NCBI RefSeq assembly: GCF_003426775.1
Contig: NZ_QJUG01000077.1
Span: 1-36,032 of the forward strand
Length of the DNA: 36,032 nt
Direction: 5' to 3'
From: Allorhizocola rhizosphaerae
GTDB taxonomy: Bacteria > Actinomycetota > Actinomycetes > Mycobacteriales > Micromonosporaceae
The first letter of the stretch is position 1, and each line of letters opens with the position of its first letter. This document shows, in pieces, positions 14,610 through 21,757 of the stretch. The notes beneath the pieces are model-generated. The model was not told the DNA's origin, searched no databases, and worked only from the letters and a program-made list of their open reading frames with translations. The translations under genes were made by a program, and so were the position numbers.

Positions 14610-15014
14610 ATGGAGCAGATCTCCTCTCTGACCGATGACGAATGGCAGGTCCGGCTGAGCCCGGAAGAGTTCCGCGTGCTGCGGCGCGGCGGCACGGAGC
14701 CCGCGTGGACCGGCGAATATGTCAGCACGAAGACGCCCGGGACATACCACTGCCGCGCCTGCGGGGCCAAACTGTTCGACAGCGTGACCAAGTTTGACAG
14801 CCACTGCGGCTGGCCCTCGTTCGACGAGGCCATCCCGGGCACGATCAAATACCTGGAGGACCGCTCGCACGGCATGGTCCGCACCGAGGTGCGCTGCGCC
14901 AACTGCGACTCCCACCTCGGGCACGTGTTCTACGGCGAGCGCTTCACCGACAAAGACGCGCGCTACTGCATCAACAGCATCAGCGTCCGCCTGGAGCCCA
15001 GCGAGCCGGCCTGA
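14610..15014 (+). CDS. msrB: Peptide-methionine (R)-S-oxide reductase MsrB
   Basis: The enzyme reduces the R-epimer of methionine sulfoxide in proteins using thioredoxin. All signature elements are present: the zinc ligands CRAC (Cys48, Cys51) and CANC (Cys96, Cys99), the HCGWPSFDEAI segment with Cys66 as possible recycling cysteine, and the catalytic Cys120 in RYCINSISV. At 134 residues it is a complete cytoplasmic MsrB. ATG 14610 is taken as start; the frame stays open far upstream, but that region is antisense to the polymerase gene and does not encode MsrB sequence. It is divergent from the polymerase gene and is followed 55 bases later by the SARP regulator. Confidence 0.95.
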   Translation: MEQISSLTDDEWQVRLSPEEFRVLRRGGTEPAWTGEYVSTKTPGTYHCRACGAKLFDSVTKFDSHCGWPSFDEAIPGTIKYLEDRSHGMVRTEVRCANCDSHLGHVFYGERFTDKDARYCINSISVRLEPSEPA

Positions 15015-15069
15015 GCAAGCCGGCCTGAGCAAGCCAAGACGTCCGCCGATTCTGGCCGGGGAGGGGCGT

Positions 15070-18000
15070 TTGCGGTTCGAAATCCTGGGTCCCGTGGTGG
15101 TCCGTGCCGAGGGAAGGCTTGTCCCGATCGGCCGGCCACGGCAGCGGGCCACACTGGCCTATCTGCTTTTGCACTCCAACCGGGTCATCAGCGTGGAGAC
15201 GCTGGCCGAAGCGCTGTGGGGCGGTGCGGCCCCCGCCACGGCCCGGTCACAGATCCAGGCCGATATCTCGGCGCTGCGCAAAGCGTTGCGCACCATCGGT
15301 GGGGACGGGGTCATCGGGTCGCACCCCGCCGGTTATCTGGCCGATGTGGACGGTGTGGCCGGTGCGCAGCTGGACTATCGCGAGTTCGACCGGCTGGTCG
15401 CCCAGGCCCGCGCCGTCGACCAGCCGGAGCTGGCCGCATCGTTGCTGCGCCAAGCGCTCGGGCTGTGGCAGACCACCCCGCTCGCCGACGCCACGGCGGC
15501 CTACGTGCCCGGCATGCGGGCTCACATGGAGGCGCAACGGCTGGCCGCGTACGAACGGCTGGCCGAGGTCGAGCTGGAGCTCGGGCGGCATGCCGACCTG
15601 GCCGCCGAGCTGCCCTCGGTGGTCGCGGCCCACCCGACCCGAGAGCGCCTCCGCGCCGCGCTCATGCTGGCGCTGTATCGATGTGGCCGCCGCGCCGACG
15701 CGCTCGCCCTCGCGCGTGACCTTCGCACCTGGCTGGCGGAGGAACACGGGCTCGACCCGGACAGGGTGATCACCGACCTGGAGCGGCAGATCCTTCAGGA
15801 CGACCCGGCAATTGCCTTTACTTCAAATCACCATCTGGTACCAGCCCAGCTCCCCGCTGACGTGGCGACGTTCACCGGGCGCGACCGCTATCTCAAGCAG
15901 CTCGATGAGTTGATGCGGGCGGGGCCGGCAGCGGTGGTCATTTCCGCGGTGGCGGGCGCGGCCGGGGTCGGCAAGACCGCACTGGCCGTGCACTGGGCAC
16001 ACTCCGTGCGCGACCGGTTCCCCGACGGGCAGCTCTATGCCGATCTGCGCGGCTTCACCCCGCGCACCCCGCCGCTGCGCCCGATCGATGTGCTGGCCCG
16101 GTTCCTGCGCGCGCTCGGCGTGCCGGATCCGGTCATCCCCACCGAGCTCGACGCGGCGGCCGCGATGTTCCGCACGGTGACCGCCGACCGGCACATGCTC
16201 ATCCTGCTCGACAACGCCCGCGATGCCGACCAGGTCCGGCCGCTGCTGCCGGGCGGGCCGGGCTGCCTGGTCCTGGTCACCAGCCGGGACCGCCTGGCCG
16301 GGCTGGTCGCCCAGGAGGGAGCGGTCCCGGTCCGGCTCGGCGCGCTCACCTCCGAGGAGTCCGCGTCGCTGCTGGCCGAGTTGCTGGGGCCGGAGACGGC
16401 CTCCGCGCAGCCGGACACGGTCGCGCGGCTGGCCCGGCTCTGCGGGCACCTGCCGCTGGCGCTGCGCATCGCCGCCGCCAACCTGTCCACCCGGCCGGGG
16501 ATAACGCTCGATGAATACGTTGCGGCCCTGAGCACGGGCAACCGGCTGGCCGAGCTGGCCTTCGCGGAAGACCCCCAGGCCGGGGTGGCCGCGACCTTCG
16601 ACCTGTCCTACACGGCCCTCCCGGCACCCGCGGCACGCCTGTTCCGGCTCATCGGCCTGGCCCCGTGCCACGACGTGGACGCGGCTGCCGTGGCAGCCCT
16701 GGGCGGGATCACCACTGTCGAGGCGGTCGGCCTGCTTGGGCTGCTCACCGCGGCACATCTGCTCGACGAACCGGCGTATGGCCGATACACCTGCCACGAT
16801 CTGCTGCGCCATTACGCCGCAAGCCTCGCGCTCGGCCAGTCCTCGCCGGCAGGGTCCTCGCCGGCAGGGTCCTCGCCGGCAGGGTCCTCGCCGGCAGGGT
16901 CCTCGCCGGCAGGGTCCGAAAAGGACGAGGCGCTGACCCGGCTCTATGCCTACTATATGAGCCACGCCGATGCGGCGACCGAGCTGCAGTACTGCGAGAC
17001 GTTGCGCCTGCTGGACCCGGCCGACTTCCCCACGACCGAGGCGTCCTTTCCCGACAAGCAAACGGCGGCGTCGTGGCTGAAAACGGAGGCACGAAACCTG
17101 TTCGCGGTCATCAACCACACCGCCGAACACGGCCCGCGGCGCGCGTCCTGGCTGCTGGCCGACGCGATGCGGGGCTATTTCTGGTTGCATCCGGAGACGG
17201 TGGACCTGCTCGCCATCGCCGAGACCGCGCTGCGCGCAGCCGAGGCCGACTGTGATCTGCGGGGCCAGGCGGCGTGTCACCGCAGTCTCGGCACCATACA
17301 TCGGACACTGACCCACTTCGACGAAGCGATCCGCCGGCATCGCCTGGCGATCGCGTTCAGCCGCCAAGCGGGCTGGACCGACGGTGAGGTGGCCGCGCTG
17401 GACGGCCTGGCGACCGTGTATTGGCAGCGGAATGAGTTCGGCCGGACTCTGCTGCCCTTTCGGCGGGCGTTGCGGCTCAGCCGGGGCGAGCGCCATTGGT
17501 GGAACGTGGCCGTGCTCCTGCACAACCTCGCCACCATCCACTATGGACTGGGCGATCTGCGGGCATCGCACGATTGCCTGACCGAGGCGCTGACCCTGCG
17601 CCGCAGGCTGGGGTCGCGTTGCGGCGAGGCCTTTGCCCTCAACGAGCTGGCCGAGCGGGAACACCAACTGGGCCGACCCGAAACGGCGCTTGAACTGCTC
17701 GCCGCGGCGATGCCGATCCACGAAGAGATGCGAGACTTGCGCGGTCAAAACATGGTCCTGCGGCGGCGGGCCGCCGTCCATCGGGACATGGGGCGGCTGG
17801 ATCGAGCCCTCGATGACGCTCGTGCGGCGGTGGCGCTGGCCTCCACTTTGGACCACCTTTGGGAGAACGCCCACGCGATCCATACGCTCGGCACGGTGGA
17901 GAATGTGGCCGGATATCCGTCCCGCGCGGTTGAGCTCTTGCAACAGGCGCTGCAGATGGCGCGGGACATGGGCACCCAACACTTCGAGGCGCAGGTCCGG

Positions 18001-18144
18001 ATTGGACTCGGCGAGGGCTATCGCGGGCTGGGCCGGCCCGCGGAGGCGGCCGCGCAGCTGAGTCAGGCCCTGACCATCTCCGTCGAACGCGGCTTCCGGT
18101 TGCTCGAAATCCGGGCCCGCGACCTGCTCCAAGATCGCGTATAG
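15070..18144 (+). CDS. SARP/AfsR-type regulator: wHTH-BTAD, NB-ARC ATPase, TPR (1024 aa)
   Basis: This is a large STAND-class activator of the kind that controls secondary metabolism or development in actinomycetes. TTG 15070, preceded by GGGGAGGGG, gives the expected N-terminus LRFEILGPVVVRAEGR. An OmpR/PhoB-type winged helix (about 1-95) is followed by a bacterial transcriptional activation domain (about 100-250). The NB-ARC module has the P-loop GAAGVGKTAL (Lys302, Thr303) and the Walker B MLILLDNARD (Asp381). The C-terminal half (about 620-1020) is TPR-like helical repeats. Between them, residues 591-615 are five copies of SSPAG, encoded by five perfect 15-base repeats. Target genes are not known; the next gene, a secreted metzincin-like protein, starts 71 bases downstream and is an obvious candidate. 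An AT-rich island ends at GGTACC 15837, in the BTAD/NB-ARC linker. Confidence 0.92.
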   Translation: MRFEILGPVVVRAEGRLVPIGRPRQRATLAYLLLHSNRVISVETLAEALWGGAAPATARSQIQADISALRKALRTIGGDGVIGSHPAGYLADVDGVAGAQLDYREFDRLVAQARAVDQPELAASLLRQALGLWQTTPLADATAAYVPGMRAHMEAQRLAAYERLAEVELELGRHADLAAELPSVVAAHPTRERLRAALMLALYRCGRRADALALARDLRTWLAEEHGLDPDRVITDLERQILQDDPAIAFTSNHHLVPAQLPADVATFTGRDRYLKQLDELMRAGPAAVVISAVAGAAGVGKTALAVHWAHSVRDRFPDGQLYADLRGFTPRTPPLRPIDVLARFLRALGVPDPVIPTELDAAAAMFRTVTADRHMLILLDNARDADQVRPLLPGGPGCLVLVTSRDRLAGLVAQEGAVPVRLGALTSEESASLLAELLGPETASAQPDTVARLARLCGHLPLALRIAAANLSTRPGITLDEYVAALSTGNRLAELAFAEDPQAGVAATFDLSYTALPAPAARLFRLIGLAPCHDVDAAAVAALGGITTVEAVGLLGLLTAAHLLDEPAYGRYTCHDLLRHYAASLALGQSSPAGSSPAGSSPAGSSPAGSSPAGSEKDEALTRLYAYYMSHADAATELQYCETLRLLDPADFPTTEASFPDKQTAASWLKTEARNLFAVINHTAEHGPRRASWLLADAMRGYFWLHPETVDLLAIAETALRAAEADCDLRGQAACHRSLGTIHRTLTHFDEAIRRHRLAIAFSRQAGWTDGEVAALDGLATVYWQRNEFGRTLLPFRRALRLSRGERHWWNVAVLLHNLATIHYGLGDLRASHDCLTEALTLRRRLGSRCGEAFALNELAEREHQLGRPETALELLAAAMPIHEEMRDLRGQNMVLRRRAAVHRDMGRLDRALDDARAAVALASTLDHLWENAHAIHTLGTVENVAGYPSRAVELLQQALQMARDMGTQHFEAQVRIGLGEGYRGLGRPAEAAAQLSQALTISVERGFRLLEIRARDLLQDRV
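15807..15842 (+). other. AT-rich island ending ATCTGGTACC (in SARP gene)
   Basis: ATTGCCTTTACTTCAAATCA precedes CC and the 10-mer ATCTGGTACC (15833-15842). Codons are att, ttt, act, tca, aat, cat, gta and cca, all AT-ending in a gene that otherwise ends codons in G or C. Confidence 0.55.
16840..16914 (+). repeat. 15-bp tandem repeat, five perfect copies, in frame
   Basis: The unit TCCTCGCCGGCAGGG is repeated at 16840, 16855, 16870, 16885 and 16900, and encodes (SSPAG)5 in a linker before the TPR region. Being a multiple of three, copy-number change would alter linker length without a frameshift. Confidence 0.95.
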
Positions 18145-18155
18145 CGGACGTATCA

Positions 18156-18171
18156 ACGGATACATATCCGT
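18156..18171. promoter_or_regulatory. Inverted repeat upstream of the metzincin-like gene
   Basis: ACGGAT (18156-18161) and ATCCGT (18166-18171) flank ACAT. CGGA also recurs at 18145 and 18157. It lies in the 71-base gap after the SARP gene, so it is a candidate operator for the secreted protease gene. Confidence 0.35.
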
Positions 18172-18215
18172 GCCTTCAATGATCGGGGACAAGACATCGA
18201 CATTGGAGGTTTGTC

Positions 18216-19625
18216 TTGTCCTGGAAGCGAGGTCTGCCCCTTGTCGCGGTGGCATCGGCGTTTCTGGTGGCCATGACCGCCACCCCCGCCAAAGCCGTGT
18301 TCAATCCCATCGGCACCGAGCCCACCGCCCCCTACGCCCAACCCGTGGACGCCGCCGTCCCCAAGCGGGGATGCGCCACAACGATCGCCGACCCCAAGTC
18401 ACCGGGAAGCAGCATCCCCGCCGTGCAGGTCATCTATGCGTGGCACGACGGCAACGGCAACAACTACGCGACCTATGTCGAGAAGATCGCCAAAATCATG
18501 GACCGCATCGACTGGCTTCTCGACAACTCCACCAATTACGACCAGCACGTCAACTTCAGCTGCCGCACTGGTTTCGACACGAGCACGTACAACGGCTACG
18601 CGCAGGCCCTGGTGGTACCGGAAAAAATAGAGGCCGGGAACCTCAGCGGCGAAACCGGCCTGGGCACCATCGTCGCTGATCTGGCCGCGGCCGGCTACAA
18701 CGACAGCCCCAACCGGATCTACCTGGTGTTCGAAGACTTCGATGGCACCGCCACCGCAACGGAGGTGGGCTGCACCGTCAGTCCATGCGTGGCCAGCACG
18801 GACGACTGGGACTCCGGCACGGCCGGCCACGAGCTGATGCACAGCATGGGCGCCGAGCACACCTACATCACCGAGGTGCCGAACGCCACCTACGGCAACG
18901 ACATCATGATCAGCCAATACAATGACTGGCAGTGGGACCAGGATTTCAACACCTACTACGACCCGAGCGAGCTCTCGGCGACCTTCTATATCGATCAGTA
19001 CCAGGGCATCGGTGAGCCTTCGCCGGACTACCGCAAGGACAACCTGGCCGACCACCCGATCCTGACCGCGCCGGTCTGCTGCGACACCGGCTACAACTCC
19101 GATCTGCTCACCGCACAGGAGCGGACGATCGAGGCCAACGCCCCGTGGAGCAGCCCCACCGGGTTCAGCCTCTCGGGCGCCGGATGGTTCCAAGTCACGG
19201 CGCCCGGACCGGAGAGCGGCGTGTCGGCGCGCTACTACGACGGCCGGCGGTCGCTGACCGTGAACGTGCAGTCCCATGCCGAAGGTGTGGTGTCGGTGAC
19301 CCGCAAACCAAGCGTCACGCCCGGCACCCGGTACCGCTTCTTCTCGCGCCTGACCACGAACACTTCAGGGAGCGTGAAGCTGCGCCTGTCGTGGTACAAC
19401 TCGTCGAACACGCCTCTGTCCACCAACGACAGTTCGACCTTCGCCCTCGACTCGGTCTGGCGCGAGTACTCGGTCTCCGCTGTCGCGCCGGCCGGCGCGG
19501 CCACCGTGCAGATCTCGGTGGTCAGCCCGTCCGGGCAGAACTTCGCCTACTTCCTGGACAGCCTGCAACTCAACCAGTGCACCAACGGCGTCACCAGCGA
19601 TGGCTGCCGCCTGCCGCATCCCTGA
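18216..19625 (+). CDS. Secreted metzincin-like zinc protease with C-terminal beta-sandwich (469 aa)
   Basis: The protein is exported and probably proteolytic. TTG 18216 is preceded by GGAGGT with 5-base spacing and starts a signal peptide (residues 1-27, core LPLVAVASAFLVAMTATPAKA). The zinc motif HELMHSMGAEH (205-215) is a complete HExxHxxGxxH, with Glu206 as catalytic base and His205, His209 and His215 as ligands. Met231 in NDIMISQYN could be the Met-turn. Several Cys pairs (for example CC at about 288) suggest disulfides. Residues about 320-455 look like a jelly-roll, carbohydrate-binding-type domain ending FAYFLDSLQL. I cannot assign a named peptidase family. The gene follows the SARP regulator on the same strand and is closed by a strong hairpin. 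Codons around 18614-18632 (gta, gaa, aaa, ata) form an AT-rich patch. Confidence 0.8.
   Translation: MSWKRGLPLVAVASAFLVAMTATPAKAVFNPIGTEPTAPYAQPVDAAVPKRGCATTIADPKSPGSSIPAVQVIYAWHDGNGNNYATYVEKIAKIMDRIDWLLDNSTNYDQHVNFSCRTGFDTSTYNGYAQALVVPEKIEAGNLSGETGLGTIVADLAAAGYNDSPNRIYLVFEDFDGTATATEVGCTVSPCVASTDDWDSGTAGHELMHSMGAEHTYITEVPNATYGNDIMISQYNDWQWDQDFNTYYDPSELSATFYIDQYQGIGEPSPDYRKDNLADHPILTAPVCCDTGYNSDLLTAQERTIEANAPWSSPTGFSLSGAGWFQVTAPGPESGVSARYYDGRRSLTVNVQSHAEGVVSVTRKPSVTPGTRYRFFSRLTTNTSGSVKLRLSWYNSSNTPLSTNDSSTFALDSVWREYSVSAVAPAGAATVQISVVSPSGQNFAYFLDSLQLNQCTNGVTSDGCRLPHP
18614..18632 (-). other. AT-rich island abutting GGTACC (in metzincin-like gene)
   Basis: GGTACC at 18614-18619. On the minus strand it is preceded by CCTCTATTTTTTCC; in frame the codons are gta ccg gaa aaa ata. 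Confidence 0.45.
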
Positions 19626-19642
19626 TCCCGCCGACCCGATCG

Positions 19643-19665
19643 TGGCCCCGCTTCACGCGGGGCCA
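19643..19665 (+). terminator. Hairpin terminator after the metzincin-like gene
   Basis: TGGCCCCGC (19643-19651) pairs perfectly with GCGGGGCCA (19657-19665) around TTCAC. It starts 17 bases past the stop codon. There is no strong T-run, as is common in high-GC genomes. Confidence 0.7.
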
Positions 19666-19892
19666 TGATCCCCGCGCAAGGCGTCCGTTTGGCCCTCCTG
19701 TAGCGGCAAAGGAAGGTCCGGGTCCCGCGGATCGCTGTCCGGCCGCACCGAACTGCCGAACACGAGGCGGGTGCCGCCGGCCTCCGGCCGCAGGTGGAAT
19801 TCGCCCCTGTACCACCAGCCGCCCTGCTGCGCGAACACTCCGGGCGCCACCGGCGCGAACGCGGGCATGCGCGCTCGCAGCCGATCCTCCAC
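19653..19892 (-). pseudogene. Possible remnant of an SRPBCC-family gene
   Basis: On the minus strand, 79 codons with strong GC3 bias encode MPAFAPVAPGVFAQQGGWWYRGEF..., which resembles the C-terminal half of SRPBCC (START-like) proteins. No matching N-terminal half precedes it. On the opposite strand, about 19890-19985, another GC3-biased stretch encodes DVLFDYFERAATAYEEATRE, which I cannot place. The whole gap 19626-19971 looks like decayed coding sequence rather than a functional gene. The start of the minus frame is arbitrary. Confidence 0.4.
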
Positions 19893-19971
19893 TGGCGACG
19901 GTGGCGCGGCGACGACTCCCGCGACGTGCTGTTCGACTACTTCGAGCGCGCGGCGACCGCCTACGAGGAGG

Positions 19972-20523
19972 CTACGCGCGAGGTGGATGCAGCTCGTAAG
20001 TCAGCTTCGCGAACTGGCCGTGACGCGTGACATCGGTCAGGTTGAGCCGGTCCGACAGGAGGCGCCTGGGCAGGACGGGCGCTCCGCCGCCGAGCGTCAC
20101 CGCCGCCACGCCGAGAATGATCTCGTCGAGCCGGTTCTGATCGGCGAACCGGCCGACCAGCTCGCCGCCGCCCACGAGGTAGACGTTTTTGCCGTTGGCC
20201 GCTCTAACCATTTCATCGTGCACCGGTGCGACATCGCCGGACACGAAGATGAGATTGGCGTCGGGGATCGTGGGCAGGCTGCGATGGGTGAACACCCAGC
20301 AGGGCGTGTCAGCGTAATATCCACGCCACTCCCCGGGTTTCATGTTTTCGCGGCACCATTCGTAGGTGGTCGCGCCCATGCACATCGCGCCAACGTGCTC
20401 GAAAAACGCCGGGAAATCGTCCACGCCGCCGGTGTCGACCTGGAACAGCCAGGTCAGTGAGTTGTCCGGGTCGGCGATGAAACCGTCCACGCTTGTCGCG
20501 GTGTAGTACTGCGTCTTGGTCAC
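19972..20523 (-). CDS. Dihydrofolate reductase-family (RibD C-terminal-like) protein
   Basis: The protein has the DHFR/RibD-C fold of small NADPH-dependent reductases often called YwjB/YyaP-like. Signs are TKTQYYTATSVDGFIADPDNSL at the N-terminus, MGATTYEW, WVFTHR, and the NADPH-loop KNVYLVGGGELVGRFADQNRLDEIILGVAAVTLGGG. The GTG start at 20523 gives 183 residues, the usual length; longer forms would run into the citrate synthase 3' end and add non-family sequence. Substrate is unknown: such proteins rarely turn out to be true dihydrofolate reductases. Only 31 bases separate it from the citrate synthase gene on the same strand. Confidence 0.88.
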   Translation of the reverse strand: MTKTQYYTATSVDGFIADPDNSLTWLFQVDTGGVDDFPAFFEHVGAMCMGATTYEWCRENMKPGEWRGYYADTPCWVFTHRSLPTIPDANLIFVSGDVAPVHDEMVRAANGKNVYLVGGGELVGRFADQNRLDEIILGVAAVTLGGGAPVLPRRLLSDRLNLTDVTRHGQFAKLTYELHPPRA

Positions 20524-20554
20524 CCGGTCAGCTTGGCATGGGGGTACGACCTTT

Positions 20555-21691
20555 TCAGCGAACGGGCACGGGTTGTGGGGGCGGTGGGCCGACGTAGCGG
20601 GCGCTCGGGCGGATGATTTTGGTGTCGCCCGCCTGCTCAAGGATGTTGGCGCACCAGCCGATCACCCGGCTGCACGCGAACGTGGGCGTGAACATCTCGC
20701 GCGGCAACCCGCACAGCTCCATCACCACGCCCGCGTAGAACTCCACGTTGGTGTGCAGTTCGCGGCCGGGTTTGAGCTCTGCCAGCAGGGCGAGCACACG
20801 CTGCTCGACGAGCACGGCGAAGTCGACCAGCTCGCCGCCGAGCTGCTGCGCGATGTCCTTGAGCATGCGTGAGCGTGGGTCCTCCGTGCGGTACACCGGA
20901 TGGCCGAAGCCCATAATCCGGTCCCCCGCAAGGACTTTGGCGCGCACCCAGGCGTCGGCCCGGTCGGGCGTGCCGATCGCGTCGAGCGTGTCGAGGGCAC
21001 GGCTCGGCGCGCCGCCGTGCAGCGGGCCGGACAGCGAGCCGATCGCGCCGACCAGGCACGCGATCAGATCCGCGCCCGTTGACGCGATGACCCGTGCGGT
21101 AAACGTTGACGCGTTGAAGCCGTGGTCCACGGTCGAGATGAGATATTGCTCGATCGCGCGGGCGTGCTCCGGCTTGGGCTCCTCGCCAGTGATCATGTAC
21201 AGGTAGTTGGCCGCGTAGAACAGGTCATCGCGCGGCTCGATCGGCGCGAGGCCGTTGCCGAGCCGGTAGAGCGCGGCCAGCAGCGTGGGCGTGAGCGCAC
21301 AAGCGAACAACGCGTCGAGGCGCCTCTCGGCGACGTCGGTGTCCAGCAACGGGCGGATCCCGCGCACTGCGCCGGCCAGCGAGAGCGCCGTGCGGAACGC
21401 CTCCAGCGGGGACCCGTTGCGCGCGATGGTCTCCAGGGCCGGTAGGAGCCGCGCGTCGAGGCGCATCAGCGGGCGGATCTCGGCGGTGAAGGCGCGGCGC
21501 TGCGCCTCGCCGGGCAGCGTGCCGTCGATGAGCAGGTGCCAGACCTCCTCAAGGCTCACCTTCCGCGCCAGCTCGACGGCCGAATATTGCCTGTAGTGGT
21601 AAAAGCCCTCCAGCCCACGCACATCACCGATCTCGGTGTCCGTCACCACCACACCCTTGAGCCCTCGTGGGACCGCGATCGCCTCAGTCAT
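20555..21691 (-). CDS. Citrate synthase, CitA-like (378 aa)
   Basis: The enzyme condenses an acyl-CoA, probably acetyl-CoA or propionyl-CoA, with oxaloacetate. GPLHGGA (His225) and GFGHPVY (His264) give the two catalytic histidines. The third catalytic position, normally Asp in NVDFYSG, is Glu317 in NVEFYAG; I recall the same Glu in mycobacterial CitA, so it is probably family-typical. STVDHGFNASTFTARVIASTGADL and WCANILEQ are further signatures. The start is ATG 21691, after which VTDTEIGDVRGLEGFYHYR matches the usual N-terminal strand. It is divergent from an HTH-citrate synthase fusion, with only 66 bases between starts, and an operator-like array lies there. Confidence 0.93.
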   Translation of the reverse strand: MTEAIAVPRGLKGVVVTDTEIGDVRGLEGFYHYRQYSAVELARKVSLEEVWHLLIDGTLPGEAQRRAFTAEIRPLMRLDARLLPALETIARNGSPLEAFRTALSLAGAVRGIRPLLDTDVAERRLDALFACALTPTLLAALYRLGNGLAPIEPRDDLFYAANYLYMITGEEPKPEHARAIEQYLISTVDHGFNASTFTARVIASTGADLIACLVGAIGSLSGPLHGGAPSRALDTLDAIGTPDRADAWVRAKVLAGDRIMGFGHPVYRTEDPRSRMLKDIAQQLGGELVDFAVLVEQRVLALLAELKPGRELHTNVEFYAGVVMELCGLPREMFTPTFACSRVIGWCANILEQAGDTKIIRPSARYVGPPPPQPVPVR

Positions 21692-21710
21692 GTTTCGACT
21701 GTCGACGACG

Positions 21711-21741
21711 TTGTCATGTATTGTCAATGTTGACGAGTCAA
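21711..21741. promoter_or_regulatory. Array of TTGTCA/TTGAC half-sites between divergent citrate synthase genes
   Basis: TTGTCA occurs at 21711 and again at 21721, exactly 10 bp apart. GTCAA-TG-TTGAC (21723-21734) and TTGAC-GA-GTCAA (21730-21741) are overlapping perfect inverted repeats. TTGACA read on the minus strand can also be the -35 of the citrate synthase gene, and TATAAG at 21742 could be a -10 for the plus-strand gene. The cluster is likely the operator of the HTH-fusion protein. Confidence 0.55.
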
Positions 21742-21757
21742 TATAAGGGAAGGCGCG

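Noticed and set aside
14794-15069. N-terminal extension of the SARP regulator into msrB
   Set aside because: The upstream frame overlaps msrB in another frame and encodes Arg/Ser-rich junk. The expected SARP N-terminus begins at TTG 15070 behind GGGGAGGGG.
14580-15152. N-terminal extension of the LigD-type polymerase across msrB
   Set aside because: MsrB is unmistakable on the other strand, and the polymerase family N-terminus starts at 14579.
15823-18255. An 810-codon open frame on the minus strand, and a similar one at 29830-32175
   Set aside because: Both are shadows of genes with complete domain motifs on the plus strand (SARP; LAS peptidase and metallophosphoesterase). The repetitive sequence in them mirrors the DNA repeats.
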